In this document: positions 15,062 through 17,494 of the stretch, piece after piece | Layout of the letters: each line of letters starts with the position of its first letter | Position numbering within the stretch: the first letter of the stretch is position 1 | Assembly (NCBI GenBank): GCA_018971065.1 | Contig: JAGWVC010000082.1 | Location: forward strand, 1 to 17,494 | Direction of reading: 5' to 3' | Origin: Sphingomonadales bacterium | Lineage (GTDB): Bacteria; Pseudomonadota; Alphaproteobacteria; Sphingomonadales; Sphingomonadaceae | DNA: 17,494 nt | Notes under the pieces: generated by a model | The model's database searches: none | What the model saw: the letters and a program-made list of their open reading frames with translations, nothing else | What the model was told of the DNA's origin: nothing | Made by a program: the position numbers and the translations under genes

Positions 15062-15092
15062 AAGCCATCGCCGCGCGGATTCGCGCGGGCTT
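15062..15092 (+). other. Strong GC hairpin between tetR and the second TauD gene
   Basis: CCGCGCG (15071-15077) and CGCGCGG (15082-15088) form a perfect 7-bp stem with a GATT loop. Outer AAGCC (15062-15066) can pair with GGCTT (15088-15092) if the inner stem shortens by one pair. TTT and then CGGAG follow, 15 bases before the dioxygenase ATG. It could be a weak terminator or attenuator for tetR, or a leader hairpin affecting translation of the dioxygenase. Confidence 0.45.
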
Positions 15093-15107
15093 TCGGAGTT
15101 TGTTGCC

Positions 15108-15941
15108 ATGACTGTTATCGAGACCCAATCCAGGCTGCGCTATGAAACCATCAAGCCGAACATCGGCGCGCGCATCCTGAACACCAAGGCCGAGCTGCTT
15201 TCGGGTGATCTGGCCGCCGATATTCGCGAGCTGATCGAGAATCGCGGGGTGCTGGTGTTCCCGCAGGTGCATTTCACCAGCGAGGAACAGGTGGCGTTCA
15301 CGAAGACGCTGGGACAGTTCATGCCCGAGGGCGGCGAGGATACCTACAACATCAGCCTTGACCCGGCGATGGGCGCGCACCGCGATTACCTGAAGGGTTC
15401 GCTGTTCTGGCACGCCGATGGCACGATGAACCCACTGCCGATCGGCTATGCCGTGCTGACCAGCCGCATCCTGCCCACCTGGGGCGGCAACACCGAGTTC
15501 TGCAACACGTATGCCGCCTATGACGCGCTGTCGGATGTGCTGAAGGCGAAGCTGGAAGGCCTGCGAGTGGAACATGCCGCGTGGCGCAGCCTGTTCTACT
15601 ACGATCCGGAGCCCGCGCAGGAAGTGCTGGAAGGGATGATGGGCATCGGCACCAAGAACCTGCCGATCGTGTGGACGCACCGTTCGGGCCGCAAGTCGCT
15701 GGTGCTGGGCTGCACCGCCGACCACATGGTCGGCATGGACTGGGTGGAAAGCGCGCGGACGCTGCACGGCCTGCGCAATTTCGCCACCAGCGAGCCGTTC
15801 CACTATGCGCACGAATGGTCGGTGGGCGATGCGGTGATGTGGGACAATTCGGGCACGATGCACCGCGCGGCGCCTTACGATCCCAACTGCGGCCGCCTGT
15901 TGGTGCGCACCAAGACCGGCGGCGAGGAACCTATCCAGTAA
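15108..15941 (+). CDS. TauD/TfdA-family 2-oxoglutarate-dependent dioxygenase (second paralogue)
   Basis: A 277-residue iron(II) and 2-oxoglutarate dioxygenase. Seen: H102 and D104 in FWHADGT, distal H252 in TMHRAAPY and R267 as the likely 2-oxoglutarate-binding arginine, 15 residues after it. It shares with the protein at 2266-3093 the blocks YLKGS, GG-x-TEF, LRVEH, VWTH-x-SGRKSLV-x-GC, VGMD, HEW-x-VGD and GEE near the C terminus, so the two are homologues of one subfamily. They differ most in residues 105-140 and 160-185, where substrate loops are expected. GGAG lies about 10 bases before the ATG. It follows a TetR gene by 54 bp and converges with the LysR gene, overlapping it by 11 bp. The substrate is unknown. 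Confidence 0.9.
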   Translation: MTVIETQSRLRYETIKPNIGARILNTKAELLSGDLAADIRELIENRGVLVFPQVHFTSEEQVAFTKTLGQFMPEGGEDTYNISLDPAMGAHRDYLKGSLFWHADGTMNPLPIGYAVLTSRILPTWGGNTEFCNTYAAYDALSDVLKAKLEGLRVEHAAWRSLFYYDPEPAQEVLEGMMGIGTKNLPIVWTHRSGRKSLVLGCTADHMVGMDWVESARTLHGLRNFATSEPFHYAHEWSVGDAVMWDNSGTMHRAAPYDPNCGRLLVRTKTGGEEPIQ

Positions 15942-16839
15942 CCTGGTTGCCCAGGCAGGCGGTGGCGAGCGCTTCGAGCAGCCACGCCGCCGCCGGGCCC
16001 GGCTTGCGGTCCTTGCGCCACAGCGCGTGGAGGCGGTAGGCCAGCGGCGCGGCTTCGGGCAGGGCCAGTTCGACAAGGGCGCCGGCGGCGATGTCGGCGG
16101 CGACCATGTGGCGCGGCATGTTGCCCCAGCCGATGCCCTCGCGCAGCAGCGCGTGCTTGGCGCCCAGGTCCGCCAGCCGCCAGGTGCGCGGACTGAACAC
16201 CGAGAAATCGCGCCCCTGGGTGAGCGGCGAGCGGTCGGTGAGCACCAGTTGCAGGTGGCGGGCGGTATCGCCGGGGGCGATGATTCCGGCAGCGAGCGGG
16301 TGGCCGGGCGCGGCGACAGGGACAAGGGCGACCTGCCCCACGCTGCGCCGTTCCAGTTCGGGCAGTTCGACGATGTCCGGCCCGGCGATCGCCAGATCGG
16401 CGCGGGCATCGCGCACCAGCGCGGCGACGGCGCCGAGCGCTTCGACGTGGAGGCGCAGATCGACGGTGGGGAACGCCTGCTGGAAGCGGCGCAGCACGGC
16501 GGCGACGGCGGCGCTGGGCATCATGACATCGACGACGAGACCGAGTTCGGTTTCCAATCCCTGACGGATGCCGCGCGCGCGGGCGATCAGGCCGTCGGTT
16601 TCGTTGGCGACGGCGCGGGCATCGGCCAGCAATGCGCGACCGGCGTCGGTGAGGCGGGGACGCCGCGAGCCTTCGCGGACGAACAGGCTGAGGCCGAGTT
16701 GCGCTTCAAGCGTTGAGACAGCGTAGCTGACCACCGACAGCGCGCGGCCGAGCTTGCGCGCGGCGGCATGGAAGCTGCCTTCGTCGGCAACGGCGAGGAA
16801 CACGCGCAAGTGATCGAGCGTGGGTTGGCCGATGTCCAC
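15931..16839 (-). CDS. LysR-family transcriptional regulator
   Basis: A 302-residue regulator of standard LysR length. Seen: the winged helix-turn-helix at about residues 9-66, LDHLRVFLAVADEGSFHAAARKLGRALSVVSYAVSTLEAQLGLSLFVREG, followed by LTDAGRALLADARAV and a periplasmic-binding-like effector domain (LGLVVDVMMPSAAVAAVLRRFQQAFPTVDLRLHVEALGAVAALV). The gene diverges from the pirin gene across 98 bp, the classical layout for a LysR activator and its target. Its 3' end overlaps the second TauD gene on the other strand by 11 bp, so antisense interference is possible. The effector is unknown. Confidence 0.92.
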   Translation of the reverse strand: MDIGQPTLDHLRVFLAVADEGSFHAAARKLGRALSVVSYAVSTLEAQLGLSLFVREGSRRPRLTDAGRALLADARAVANETDGLIARARGIRQGLETELGLVVDVMMPSAAVAAVLRRFQQAFPTVDLRLHVEALGAVAALVRDARADLAIAGPDIVELPELERRSVGQVALVPVAAPGHPLAAGIIAPGDTARHLQLVLTDRSPLTQGRDFSVFSPRTWRLADLGAKHALLREGIGWGNMPRHMVAADIAAGALVELALPEAAPLAYRLHALWRKDRKPGPAAAWLLEALATACLGNQVTG

Positions 16840-16876
16840 CGTTCAACTCCCTGGAACAAGATGGACAGGTTTATCC

Positions 16877-16896
16877 GGCTTTTTCGAACAGAAGCC
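16877..16896. promoter_or_regulatory. Inverted repeat in the LysR-pirin intergenic region, candidate LysR site
   Basis: GGCTT (16877-16881) and AAGCC (16892-16896) are separated by ten bases. The repeat lies between the divergent starts, about 40 bp from each. A weak pirin promoter, TTTCGA then 17 bases then TATGCT (16905-16910), would overlap it. The spacing does not strictly fit the T-N11-A LysR rule, so the call is tentative. Confidence 0.3.
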
Positions 16897-16937
16897 AAGC
16901 GGCATATGCTGGCCATCAGCACAGGAGACCCCCCATC

Positions 16938-17494
16938 ATGACCTCCACGGATACCGCGACCATCGAACTGCGTCCGTTCGCCAGCCTGGGCGCTGCCGAT
17001 CACGGCTGGCTGGATGCGCACCACCACTTCTCGTTCGCCGATTACCACGATCCGGCGCGGGTCCACTGGGGCGCGCTGCGGGTGTGGAACGATGACACCA
17101 TCGCCGCGCAGACCGGGTTTCCCATGCACCCGCACCGCGACATGGAGATCGTGACCTATGTGCGCACCGGCGCGATCAGCCACCGCGACAGCCTCGGCAA
17201 CGCCGGACGGACCGAAGCGGGCGACGTGCAGGTGATGTCGGCCGGCAGCGGGATCACCCACAGCGAATACAATCTGGAGGACGAGGCGACGACGCTGTTC
17301 CAGATCTGGATCATCCCCGATGGCCGGGGCGGCGAGCCGGACTGGGACCAGCGGCCGTTTCCCAAGGGCGACCGTTCGGGCCGGTTCGTGGCGCTGGCTT
17401 CGGGCCACGCCGCCGATCAGGCCCTGCCGATCCGCGCCGATGCCCGCGTGCTGGGCGCGACGGTGGCGGCGGGCGAGACGGTGACGTTCGAGAC
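16938..17494 (+). CDS. Pirin family protein (YhhW/quercetinase-like), 3' end outside the window
   Basis: The first 185 codons of a bicupin protein of the pirin family. Seen: the opening ELRPFASLGAADHGWLDAHHHFSFADYHDP and the N-terminal cupin metal ligands H64 and H66 in MHPHRDMEIVTYV, and H108 and E110 in GITHSEYN, at the positions where E. coli YhhW and human pirin bind iron. The next strands continue with TTLFQIWIIPD. Bacterial members include quercetin 2,3-dioxygenases and redox-sensing proteins; most have no proven substrate. GGAG lies about 10 bases before the ATG. The gene diverges from the LysR regulator, its likely controller. The usual length is about 230-290 residues, so most of the gene is present. 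Confidence 0.92.
   Translation, partial: MTSTDTATIELRPFASLGAADHGWLDAHHHFSFADYHDPARVHWGALRVWNDDTIAAQTGFPMHPHRDMEIVTYVRTGAISHRDSLGNAGRTEAGDVQVMSAGSGITHSEYNLEDEATTLFQIWIIPDGRGGEPDWDQRPFPKGDRSGRFVALASGHAADQALPIRADARVLGATVAAGETVTFE

Noticed and set aside
14322..16409. Minus-strand open frame of 695 codons spanning the third tetR, second TauD and part of the LysR gene
   Set aside because: It crosses three genes with clear domains in other frames and shows no domain itself; a chance long frame in GC-rich DNA.
1..17494. CRISPR array, tRNA, rRNA, IS element or phage genes
   Set aside because: No regularly spaced repeats, RNA gene signatures, transposase motifs or integrase motifs were seen in any frame.

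Overview
The window is about 17.5 kb of GC-rich DNA (roughly two thirds G+C) with dense, tightly packed genes. It fits an alphaproteobacterium of the order Sphingomonadales (Novosphingobium or a relative). The grounds are the base composition, the divergent lytic transglycosylase/dapA pair, the wealth of TauD, Rieske and NTF2-like catabolic genes, and one copy of a GCTTCGACAGGCTCAGC-type repeat that I recall as common in sphingomonad genomes. The order is an inference; no rRNA or other species marker is present.

Left part (1-8152). Everything up to 7421 reads on the minus strand. First in transcription order is a three-gene tripartite efflux pump: a NodT-type outer-membrane lipoprotein, an EmrA/HlyD adaptor and a 14-helix EmrB-type MFS transporter. 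After an 85-bp gap comes an oxidative operon: a TauD-family 2-oxoglutarate dioxygenase, a 3-ketosteroid-dehydrogenase-like flavoprotein, a START/SRPBCC small-ligand protein, and the first 19 codons of a probable SnoaL/NTF2-like protein, the last three joined by 4-bp stop/start overlaps. A TetR/AcrR repressor gene diverges from the pump. A 12-bp inverted repeat of form TACYA-N2-TGGYA occurs three times: before the pump, over the repressor promoter, and just behind the promoter of the TauD operon. The repressor therefore probably links export and oxidation of one class of compound.

Middle part (8153-11341). This looks like core genome: a secreted Slt-type lytic transglycosylase divergent from dapA (lysine and peptidoglycan precursor synthesis). 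The smpB gene often found after dapA in alphaproteobacteria is absent; catabolic genes follow instead.

Right part (11342-17494). A second catabolic set holds an NTF2-like protein, a TetR regulator, a Rieske oxygenase alpha subunit translationally coupled to a 116-residue protein of unknown function, a third TetR regulator and a second TauD-family dioxygenase clearly paralogous to the first. No reductase, ferredoxin or beta subunit for the Rieske enzyme is present. The window ends with a LysR regulator divergent from a pirin gene cut off by the window end.

No tRNA, rRNA, CRISPR array, insertion sequence or phage gene was seen. No gene-free stretch exceeds 300 bp. The substrate of the catabolic genes cannot be read from the sequence.
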